DNA of 12,860 nt from Bacteroidota bacterium (GTDB taxonomy: Bacteria > Bacteroidota > Bacteroidia > Flavobacteriales > Flavobacteriaceae). The stretch covers positions 1 through 12,860 of the forward strand of contig JAEYZX010000034.1 in assembly GCA_023427845.1 (NCBI GenBank), written 5' to 3'. This document shows positions 1-5,884 of the stretch, one piece after another (position 1 is the first letter of the stretch; each line of letters starts with the position of its first letter). The notes below the pieces were generated by a model. It was not told the origin of the DNA, did no database searches, and saw only the letters and a list, made by a program, of their open reading frames with translations. Position numbers and translations under genes: made by a program.

Positions 1-804
1 GCAGTATTGAATGCCGACGATCCGCAGTGTGTGAAAATCGCGAAAGAACTCGACTGCAACGTGGCCTATTTCAGCATGGATGAAAATAATCCAATATTGT
101 GCAGGGCTGCAGAAGGAGAATGCATATCGGCAGTGTATGAAAACGGTTTTATAACGATAAAAAAAGGCGCGTGGAAAATTAGAATCAGTAAGGCCACCCA
201 CGTGCCATTAACCGTTGGCGGAAAAGCTAATTTCATGATTGCAAACGTCCTCGCGGCAACATTAGCCTCCTATTTATGGGGTTTCAAAACCGAGGATATC
301 AGCCTGGCACTTCACACCTTCCGACCCGGTACGGCACAGACTCCGGGACGAATGAATATTTTTGAATTCAGCAAGTACAAGGTTTTGGTCGATTTTGCGC
401 ACAATCCGGCTGGGTATAATGCCGTTGCCGACTTTTTAAGCAATATTGAAGAACCTGAAAAAATTGGAATACTATCGGCCGTCGGCGATCGTCGTGATGA
501 AGACATAATCGAATGCGCCCGCATAGCCGCAACAATGTTCTCGCATATAATAATTAAAGATGAGAAAGATCCCCGTGGAAGGAGTTATGAAGAAATTCAG
601 AATTTACTTATACGCGGAATTAAATCAGCATGCAATGGCACAACATACGAGATTATCTCAAATGAACAGGAGGCTATAACTTCCGCTATGGACCGCGCGC
701 ATGAAGGGACGTTCATAACGGCATTCAGCAAGGCAATTCATTTTGTGCAGCAAAAACTTGATGAAGAACATGAAAGAATTATCTCAGGTGCCAGAATGCA
801 ATAA
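1..804 (+). CDS. cphA: Cyanophycin synthetase, C-terminal part (5' end outside window)
   Basis: CphA polymerises aspartate and arginine, using ATP, into the storage polymer cyanophycin (multi-L-arginyl-poly-L-aspartate) in the cytoplasm. The frame is open from base 1, so only the last 267 codons of a protein usually near 870-900 residues are here. They cover the end of the Mur-ligase-like central domain and the Mur-ligase C-terminal domain. Seen directly: VLNADDP at fragment residues 2-8, TPGRMN near 114-119, LVDFAHNPAGY near 129-139 and GDRRDED near 162-168. All are characteristic of the CphA C-terminal half, and the last two distinguish it from ordinary Mur ligases. The TTG at position 7 is only an internal codon. 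The gene ends in TAA and is followed by a small hairpin at 813-831. Partner genes such as cyanophycinase are not visible and could lie upstream. Confident on family; MurE/FolC-type ligases are the unlikely alternative. Confidence 0.93.
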   Translation, partial: AVLNADDPQCVKIAKELDCNVAYFSMDENNPILCRAAEGECISAVYENGFITIKKGAWKIRISKATHVPLTVGGKANFMIANVLAATLASYLWGFKTEDISLALHTFRPGTAQTPGRMNIFEFSKYKVLVDFAHNPAGYNAVADFLSNIEEPEKIGILSAVGDRRDEDIIECARIAATMFSHIIIKDEKDPRGRSYEEIQNLLIRGIKSACNGTTYEIISNEQEAITSAMDRAHEGTFITAFSKAIHFVQQKLDEEHERIISGARMQ

Positions 805-812
805 AATCAAAA

Positions 813-831
813 ACCCGTACAATATACGGGT
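813..831. terminator. Hairpin between convergent genes, possible bidirectional terminator
   Basis: A perfect 7-bp inverted repeat (ACCCGTA at 813-819, TACGGGT at 825-831) encloses a 5-base loop. It is flanked by an A-rich stretch on the left (801-813) and AATTTT on the right (832-837). It lies in the 35-bp gap between the cphA stop and the stop of the reverse-strand gene, so it could end transcription from both sides. The stem is short and the T tract broken, so strength is uncertain. Confidence 0.55.
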
Positions 832-839
832 AATTTTAA

Positions 840-1265
840 TCAGCCATGCTTCAGGTAAAGTTTCCAGTCGCTTATCATTTCGATGCGCTTTTCGTTTCGC
901 TGTTGATCCACAACCATTGAATCGATGTCGATATGATGACTCGTATTGTCTTCAAATACCTTGATAAAATCATTCGTAATCAAATCCGGCAGGTTGTTGT
1001 CGCGGGCTGTGAATCCATTGGAATGCAGATTCAAACTTAAAAAAACGCAGTCTTCGTAAATCATCCGATCGGTATTTTGATTGTGTTCGGCTGGATTGTC
1101 TGGCTGATATCCGATGAATTCAATCGTAGCGTCCTGCAATTGCGTTACTTTTACGATTGAGTCGATCACACCTCTCCGAAAAATTTCCCTGTGTTTGGCC
1201 GCAGATGAATCAATCATTCCGCAAATTTTAATCGCAAGAGTGTCAATAGTATAAATCCGTTTCAT
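840..1265 (-). CDS. Hypothetical protein, 141 residues
   Basis: I do not recognise this protein. It is a complete reading frame of 141 codons starting at ATG 1265 and ending in TGA at 842-840. It has no signal peptide, no transmembrane segment and no clear motif. Seen in the sequence: a mixed alpha/beta look, a basic patch near residues 25-32 (HREIFRRG), a probable beta strand with two glycines around residues 47-53, and an acidic/His-rich stretch near 105-120 (FEDNTSHHIDIDSMVVD). It converges on cphA and is divergent from the pentapeptide gene, so it seems to be transcribed alone. It is accepted as a gene because it fills an otherwise empty interval and is closed by a hairpin. I infer a cytoplasmic protein of unknown role. 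Confidence 0.7.
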   Translation of the reverse strand: MKRIYTIDTLAIKICGMIDSSAAKHREIFRRGVIDSIVKVTQLQDATIEFIGYQPDNPAEHNQNTDRMIYEDCVFLSLNLHSNGFTARDNNLPDLITNDFIKVFEDNTSHHIDIDSMVVDQQRNEKRIEMISDWKLYLKHG

Positions 1266-1284
1266 TGCAGCAATTTTTAGGTTT

Positions 1285-1302
1285 TGTTTAATCAGTTAAA
1301 CA
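1285..1302. repeat. Short inverted repeat upstream of the reverse-strand hypothetical gene
   Basis: TGTTTAA at 1285-1291 and TTAAACA at 1296-1302 form 7-bp perfect arms around TCAG. The repeat sits 20-37 bases upstream of the ATG at 1265, where an operator or a 5'-leader hairpin could act. It is AT-rich, so chance occurrence is quite possible; no regulator is implied by the neighbours. Confidence 0.3.
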
Positions 1303-1409
1303 GCCTATACAAATTGACGCTTTTTTTGAAAATTCTCCATTACACCATTAATGCCATAGATTGCACAATAACCACGGTCCGCGCCAACAATGGACACGAA
1401 TGTTCATTT

Positions 1410-1443
1410 TTTGCTTTTAATAACGAAGTATGCGCTACTTTTG
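1410..1443 (+). promoter_or_regulatory. Bacteroidota-type promoter for the pentapeptide-repeat gene
   Basis: A -33-like TTTG lies at 1410-1413 and an exact TAnnTTTG -7 element (TACTTTTG) at 1436-1443, with 22 bases between them. This is within the loose spacing known for the primary sigma factor of Bacteroidota. Transcription would begin near 1447-1450, only about 7-10 bases before the ATG at 1457. That fits the short leaders and missing Shine-Dalgarno sites common in this phylum. It also argues against the upstream ATG at 1430, which would lie inside the promoter. Confidence 0.6.
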
Positions 1444-1456
1444 GAATTTTAATGAT

Positions 1457-2026
1457 ATGTCCAATTTTAGTTACGGCAAGCAATACTCGAATATAAAATA
1501 CCTGAAAGATCAGATGAATTATCAGGAGTTTGAGTCCTGTACTTTTATTGAGTGTGATTTCAGCGATTGTCTGTTTGCGGGTCTGACGTTGATTGACTGC
1601 ACTTTTGTGGAATGTAATTTTAATGGGACAAAAATTGCGCACACGTCCTTACGAACCGTATATTTCAAAAGTTGCGAAATGATCGATTTAAATTTCTCGA
1701 TGTGCGACAAACTTATTTTTGAGGTACATTTTAACGACTGCAGACTTGATTTTTCGAAATTCTACGGACTCAAGTTAAATGCAAGTTCGTTTTCGGAATG
1801 CAGCATGATTGCGGTCGATTTTATGTCGGCTAACGCTTCGAAAATTGTTTTTGACAACTGTGATTTGTATCGTTCAGAATTCGAGAATGCAAACTTATCC
1901 GCGGCCAATTTGTCCACCAGTCGCAACTACACTATCGATCCTGAGAAAACCAAAATTAAAAAAGCAGTATTCTCGCTCGAAAATCTAAGTGGATTACTAT
2001 ATAAACATGGATTAGAAATCTACTAA
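1457..2026 (+). CDS. Pentapeptide-repeat protein
   Basis: A 189-residue protein built almost entirely of pentapeptide repeats, which fold as a right-handed quadrilateral beta-helix. From about residue 25 to 155 the A(D/N)LXX-type register is clear: FESCTF, FIECDF, LIDCTF, FVECNF, FNDCRL, FSECSM, FDNCDL, FENANL, LSAANL. It ends in a conserved-looking cap containing NYTIDPEKTKIKKA and a short helix LSGLLYKHGL. This C-terminal cap is familiar from a common flavobacterial pentapeptide protein. Such proteins are cytoplasmic. Some members (Qnr, MfpA) mimic DNA and protect gyrase, but nothing here shows that role. The start is placed at 1457 because a promoter -7 element ends at 1443; the frame itself is open from 1430, and ATG 1514 is a less likely alternative. 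The gene runs tail to tail into the GNAT gene with a 15-bp overlap. Confidence 0.88.
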   Translation: MSNFSYGKQYSNIKYLKDQMNYQEFESCTFIECDFSDCLFAGLTLIDCTFVECNFNGTKIAHTSLRTVYFKSCEMIDLNFSMCDKLIFEVHFNDCRLDFSKFYGLKLNASSFSECSMIAVDFMSANASKIVFDNCDLYRSEFENANLSAANLSTSRNYTIDPEKTKIKKAVFSLENLSGLLYKHGLEIY

Positions 2027-2515
2027 TGGCTTTTCCATCATGAAATCTTCCATCAAATAGCCGTGTTCGAGCTCAATATCGATTGAATATTTGACGATGA
2101 ATCCGAGTTTTTCATAAAAACATCTTGCCGGGTTCGACCGATTGACGTTTAATGTCACAGCAATAGAGCCACAGGATTTCGCAATGGCCACAGCTTCCTG
2201 TACAAGCATCCTCCCTAACCCCTTTCCCTGAGCATCCGGCAGCACGTAAATTTTATGGATGTGGGTATTATTTTTTTGATTGTGGTTATGTTCAAGTCCT
2301 AAAAAGCCATAAGCTATACCGTCTTCCAACGCCAAAAGGAATTGATGGCCATTTTTTATATTAGCGGTGAGTGCTTCAGCCGAATAAAATAGCGCAAGCA
2401 TATAATTGAGCTGATCGGCAGAAAGGATGTTACCATAGGTTGCCGGCCATGTCCTATTTGCAATGCTTGAGATAATTTCAAGATCATCGACGCTTGCCGG
2501 ACGTAGCATCATCAT
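2012..2515 (-). CDS. GNAT-family N-acetyltransferase
   Basis: A 167-residue single-domain GNAT enzyme that transfers an acetyl group from acetyl-CoA to an amine; the substrate cannot be told from sequence. The acetyl-CoA pyrophosphate-binding loop QGKGLG is at residues 96-101, preceded by the strand HIHKIYVLP (85-93). The family's late motif NVNRSNPARCFYEKLGF (123-139) is present, with the Tyr that usually acts as general acid near 134. The start has three consecutive ATG codons (2515, 2512, 2509). The first overlaps the miaE stop as ATGA, which indicates translational coupling and makes it the last gene of a glyA-miaE-GNAT operon. Its 3' end overlaps the convergent pentapeptide gene by 15 bp. 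Family is certain and complete; rimI-like protein acetylation or small-molecule acetylation are both possible. Confidence 0.9.
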   Translation of the reverse strand: MMMLRPASVDDLEIISSIANRTWPATYGNILSADQLNYMLALFYSAEALTANIKNGHQFLLALEDGIAYGFLGLEHNHNQKNNTHIHKIYVLPDAQGKGLGRMLVQEAVAIAKSCGSIAVTLNVNRSNPARCFYEKLGFIVKYSIDIELEHGYLMEDFMMEKPLVDF

Positions 2516-3105
2516 CCGTGGATGGTTTCACTTTTTCCGTACTTCGCGATTATCGAAGCTTCAAATTCCAGCCATTCACGCCACCGTTTTTCGACATCGA
2601 TTCCGTGACCGTACTTTCTTGCGTAGGTGATGAAAGTCGTATAATGCCCGGCCTCGCTCTCCATCAGTTCGCGATAGAATTTGGCGAGTTCTTCATCCTG
2701 AATATTTTCCGATAGGACTTTAAACCGTTCGCAGCTTCTCGCTTCTATCATCGCAGAAAATAACAATCGTTCCACAAATCCGGAAACACGGCTCCCGGTA
2801 TTGCTGCGTTTCATGTACTGGGCAAGTTCGCCAACGTATTCATCTTTTCGTTCGCGGCCTAATTTCAATCCGCGTTTTTTGATGATTTCATGAACCATTT
2901 CAAAATGTTCGATCTCTTCTTTTGCCAACGCCAGCATATCGGTCACAAGATCCGGATACTCCGAGTTGATTGTTATGATCGTAATCGCATTCGATGCCGC
3001 TTTTTGCTCGCACCATGCGTGATCGGTAAGGATTTCCTCGATGTTTTTCTCAACAATGTCGACCCATCGGGGATCGGTCGGAAGTTGCAGTCGTAGTACA
3101 GACAT
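2512..3105 (-). CDS. miaE: tRNA-(ms[2]io[6]A)-hydroxylase
   Basis: MiaE is a non-haem diiron monooxygenase. It hydroxylates the isopentenyl group of ms2i6A at position 37 of tRNAs that read UNN codons, acting after MiaA and MiaB. The 197-residue protein has the ferritin-like four-helix pattern with a full set of likely iron ligands: Glu33 (DHAWCEQK), Glu64 and His67 (EEIEH), Glu121 (MIEARSCE), and Glu151 and His154 (ESEAGH). Length matches the family. It starts 39 bp downstream of the glyA stop and overlaps the acetyltransferase start by 4 bp (ATGA), so it is the middle gene of a reverse-strand operon. No promoter of its own is obvious in the short gap. Another ferritin-like protein is unlikely given the conserved N-terminal DHAWCEQKAASNA segment. 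Confidence 0.93.
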   Translation of the reverse strand: MSVLRLQLPTDPRWVDIVEKNIEEILTDHAWCEQKAASNAITIITINSEYPDLVTDMLALAKEEIEHFEMVHEIIKKRGLKLGRERKDEYVGELAQYMKRSNTGSRVSGFVERLLFSAMIEARSCERFKVLSENIQDEELAKFYRELMESEAGHYTTFITYARKYGHGIDVEKRWREWLEFEASIIAKYGKSETIHG

Positions 3106-3144
3106 TATATTTTATTGAAAAACAGATTTCTCTGCAGTGATTTT

Positions 3145-4419
3145 TTAGAATACAAAAATTGCTCGTTCGCTCATCATCTCATTGACTTCTTCACCTACCT
3201 CAGCAATGATTTCCTCGTTGGAAATATTTGACAGTACGCGGTCGATCAATTCGACAATTTTTGGCATGTCGGTTTCCACAAGTCCACGTGTGGTGATGGC
3301 CGGCGTTCCGATCCGAATTCCCGACGTTACAAAAGGAGACTTATCATCGAAAGGGACCATGTTTTTATTGACTGTAATTTCGGCTTTCACTAAGGCATTT
3401 TCAGCATCCTTTCCGGTAATTCCCTTGTTACGAAGGTCGATAAGCATCATATGGTTGTCGGTTCCGCCCGAAATAAGATCGTATCCACGGTCCATGAACG
3501 CTGCAGCCATCGCTTTGGCATTTTTTTGGACCTGCATCGAGTAGTGGAAAAACTCATCGGTCAAAGCCTCGCCAAATGCGACTGCTTTCGCGGCAATGAT
3601 ATGCATCAGCGGACCACCTTGATTTCCGGGAAAAACAGCTAAATCAAGTAACGACGACATCTTTCGGATTTCACCTTTCGGAGTCGTAAGTCCCCATGGA
3701 TTTTCAAAATCCCTGCCCATCAAAATCATGCCTCCTCTTGGGCCACGCAATGTTTTATGTGTAGTTGTGGTTGCAATATGGCAATGCGGAATCGGATCGT
3801 TCATCAATCCTTTCGCAATCAGACCTGCAGGATGTGAGATATCGGCAACAAGAATCGCGTTAACGCTGTCGGCGATAATTCTAAACCTAGCAAAATCCAT
3901 ATCCCTGCAATAGGCCGATGCGCCCGCGATGATCATTTTTGGCATTTCGCGACTTGCGATTTCCTGAATCTTATCAAAATCAAATCGGCCGGTTTCTTTT
4001 TCCACACCGTAAAATACGGGATTGTACAATTTACCGGAAAAATTGACAGGAGATCCATGTGTAAGATGACCGCCATGCGACAAATCAAATCCAAGGATTT
4101 TATCGCCGGGTTTCAGACAAGCCGAGAAAACTGCAGTATTTGCCTGCGATCCCGAATGTGGCTGCACATTTGCATATTCGGCACCAAAAAGCGCTTTGGC
4201 ACGATCTATAGCGATCTGTTCCACTATATCAACAACTTCACAGCCTCCGTAATAACGTTTGCCAGGATAACCTTCGGCATATTTATTCGTAAGACAGGAA
4301 CCTGCTGCTTCCATAACCTGGTCGCTGACGAAATTCTCGGAAGCAATTAGTTCCAATCCCTGAATCTGTCTGTCCTGTTCTTCTAGTATAAGGTCGAAAA
4401 TTTCCTGATCGTGTCGCAT
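3145..4419 (-). CDS. glyA: Serine hydroxymethyltransferase
   Basis: GlyA is the PLP enzyme that interconverts serine and tetrahydrofolate with glycine and 5,10-methylene-tetrahydrofolate, the main cellular source of one-carbon units. The 424-residue protein is full length. Seen: LIASENF (24-30), KYAEGYPGKRYYGG (46-59), the HGGHLTHG motif (115-122), Asp193 and His196 in VADISHPAGL for the cofactor, and the Schiff-base Lys222 in TTTTHKTLRGPRGG. The C-terminal SGIRIGTPAITTRG folate/substrate segment is also present. It starts at ATG 4419, with a TAnnTTTG -7 element at 4453-4446 just upstream, and is divergent from fahA. It heads the glyA-miaE-GNAT operon. No truncation or missing residue noted. 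Confidence 0.97.
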   Translation of the reverse strand: MRHDQEIFDLILEEQDRQIQGLELIASENFVSDQVMEAAGSCLTNKYAEGYPGKRYYGGCEVVDIVEQIAIDRAKALFGAEYANVQPHSGSQANTAVFSACLKPGDKILGFDLSHGGHLTHGSPVNFSGKLYNPVFYGVEKETGRFDFDKIQEIASREMPKMIIAGASAYCRDMDFARFRIIADSVNAILVADISHPAGLIAKGLMNDPIPHCHIATTTTHKTLRGPRGGMILMGRDFENPWGLTTPKGEIRKMSSLLDLAVFPGNQGGPLMHIIAAKAVAFGEALTDEFFHYSMQVQKNAKAMAAAFMDRGYDLISGGTDNHMMLIDLRNKGITGKDAENALVKAEITVNKNMVPFDDKSPFVTSGIRIGTPAITTRGLVETDMPKIVELIDRVLSNISNEEIIAEVGEEVNEMMSERAIFVF

Positions 4420-4445
4420 TTGATAATATTTCGTTAAATTGACTG

Positions 4446-4453
4446 CAAAAGTA
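4446..4453 (-). promoter_or_regulatory. -7 promoter element for glyA
   Basis: Read on the reverse strand, 4453-4446 is TACTTTTG, an exact match to the Bacteroidota TAnnTTTG -7 box. Initiation near 4440 would give a leader of about 20 bases to the ATG at 4419. I did not find a matching TTTG at the expected -33 distance, so the assignment rests on the -7 box and its position. Confidence 0.45.
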
Positions 4454-4462
4454 CAAAAACGG

Positions 4463-4493
4463 TTTGTTAAAATGAATCATAACTCTATATTTG
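4463..4493 (+). promoter_or_regulatory. Bacteroidota-type promoter for fahA
   Basis: TTTG at 4463-4466 and the -7 box TATATTTG at 4486-4493 are separated by 19 bases, the textbook arrangement for this phylum. Initiation near 4498-4500 leaves a leader of about 30 bases to the ATG at 4529. The in-frame upstream ATG at 4472 falls inside the promoter, which rules it out as a start of this transcript. Confidence 0.68.
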
Positions 4494-4528
4494 GTAGGTC
4501 AAATTTTCAAAAACTTAACTTACTTGAA

Positions 4529-5812
4529 ATGCCAATAACTGCTAACGATACTACTCGAAAATCCTGGCTTGATGTCCCCACCGACAGTGATTTTCCGATC
4601 CAAAATATACCATTCGGAGTGTTTCTTACGAAAGATCATGTCGTGACAATTGGAACCCGGATCGGGAACTATGCAATCGACCTTGGGGCGCTTCAGCAGT
4701 TGAACTATTTTGAAGGGATTGAACTCACCGATGACATGTTCATGCAGGACACACTTAACGATTTCATTTCGGATGGAAAGAAAACATGGCGTCTTGTTCG
4801 AAACCGCATCGCCGATATATTCGACAGTGCGAACCCTAAATTACGGGACAACGCTGAACACCGCGAAATCATCATTTTTGACATTGATGATGTCGAGATG
4901 CAGCTTCCGGTCCTAATTGGCGATTATACCGATTTCTATTCAAGCCGCGAACATGCCACCAATGTTGGAAAAATGTTCCGCGATCCTGAGAATGCGCTGC
5001 TTCCAAACTGGCTCCATATTCCGGTAGGATACCATGGCAGAAGCTCGACGATTGTACCTTCGGGAATTCCGGTACACAGACCAATGGGGCAAACTTTACC
5101 ACCGGGCGAAACGACTCCTGTTTTTGGAGCTTCACGCAACGTGGATTTTGAACTGGAAACCGCATTCATCACAACCGACGCAAACATAATGGGAGAAAAT
5201 ATTCCCGTACATGAAGCCGAGGAACATATTTTTGGAATGGTTTTGCTGAACGACTGGAGCGCGCGTGACATTCAGAAATGGGAATACGTTCCGCTCGGAC
5301 CATTTCTTGCAAAGAATTTCGCATCTTCGATCTCGCCCTGGATTGTAACAATGGATGCGCTTGAGCCATTCCGTACCAAAGGGCCGGTACAGAACCCGTC
5401 GCCCCTGCCTTATCTCCAACAGAAAGGTAAAACAGCTTACGATATTACACTTCAGGCCTACATTGCTCCTGAGAACGGTGAGCCAACATTGGTTTCGACA
5501 TCGAATTTCAAGTATATGTATTGGTCGATGAGCCAGCAGCTTGCGCATCATACGTCTAATGGTTGCCGCGTGAATTCGGGCGATATGATGGGATCGGGTA
5601 CCATTTCAGGTCCCACTCCGGATAGTTTCGGATCGATGCTTGAGCTGACCTGGGGCGGAAAAAATCCAGTCAAGCTGAGTGACGGCACCGAAAGAAAGTT
5701 CATCAACGACAACGACACGGTAATAATGAAAGGATATTGTAAAAAAGACGATATCCGCATAGGATTTGGCGAGGTGAGTTGCAAGTTATTGCCACCGTTT
5801 ACAAGAAAATAA
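4529..5812 (+). CDS. fahA: Fumarylacetoacetase
   Basis: Fumarylacetoacetate hydrolase catalyses the last step of tyrosine and phenylalanine breakdown, cleaving fumarylacetoacetate to fumarate and acetoacetate in the cytoplasm. From ATG 4529 the protein has 427 residues, close to the animal enzyme (about 420). The active-site set known from mouse FAH can be followed: Asp135 and His142 in GDYTDFYSSREHA, Arg151, the metal ligands Glu208 and Glu210 in DFELE, Asp242, Arg246 and Gln249 in NDWSARDIQ, Lys262 in LAKNF, the GSGTISGP loop (355-362), and Glu372. The frame is open upstream to 4439 (30 more codons), but those codons overlap the promoter and do not resemble the family. A strong terminator follows directly. 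hmgA and other tyrosine-pathway genes are not adjacent, so the gene appears monocistronic. Confidence 0.96.
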   Translation: MPITANDTTRKSWLDVPTDSDFPIQNIPFGVFLTKDHVVTIGTRIGNYAIDLGALQQLNYFEGIELTDDMFMQDTLNDFISDGKKTWRLVRNRIADIFDSANPKLRDNAEHREIIIFDIDDVEMQLPVLIGDYTDFYSSREHATNVGKMFRDPENALLPNWLHIPVGYHGRSSTIVPSGIPVHRPMGQTLPPGETTPVFGASRNVDFELETAFITTDANIMGENIPVHEAEEHIFGMVLLNDWSARDIQKWEYVPLGPFLAKNFASSISPWIVTMDALEPFRTKGPVQNPSPLPYLQQKGKTAYDITLQAYIAPENGEPTLVSTSNFKYMYWSMSQQLAHHTSNGCRVNSGDMMGSGTISGPTPDSFGSMLELTWGGKNPVKLSDGTERKFINDNDTVIMKGYCKKDDIRIGFGEVSCKLLPPFTRK

Positions 5813-5814
5813 AG

Positions 5815-5847
5815 AAATCGCCTGTTAAATTACAGGCGATTTTTTTA
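5815..5847 (+). terminator. Rho-independent terminator after fahA
   Basis: An 11-bp perfect stem (AAATCGCCTGT at 5815-5825, ACAGGCGATTT at 5832-5842) encloses a 6-base loop and runs into seven Ts at 5840-5846. It begins 3 bases after the fahA stop codon. It separates fahA from the following gene, which must then rely on a promoter in only about 38 bases or on read-through. Confidence 0.93.
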
Positions 5848-5884
5848 TCTTTCATCTAGATTTTAATTCAAAACGGCCGCTAAG

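Noticed and set aside
1266..1409. Searched for a small gene or RNA between the divergent hypothetical and pentapeptide genes
   Set aside because: Short open frames here have no start context or recognisable product; apart from the inverted repeat at 1285-1302 nothing stands out.
4439..4528. 30-codon upstream extension of fahA
   Set aside because: The promoter -33 and -7 boxes lie inside it, and family alignment begins after 4529.
5132..5551. 139-codon reverse-strand open frame inside fahA
   Set aside because: Antisense to the conserved catalytic core of fahA, with an improbable Cys/Arg-rich sequence and no start context.
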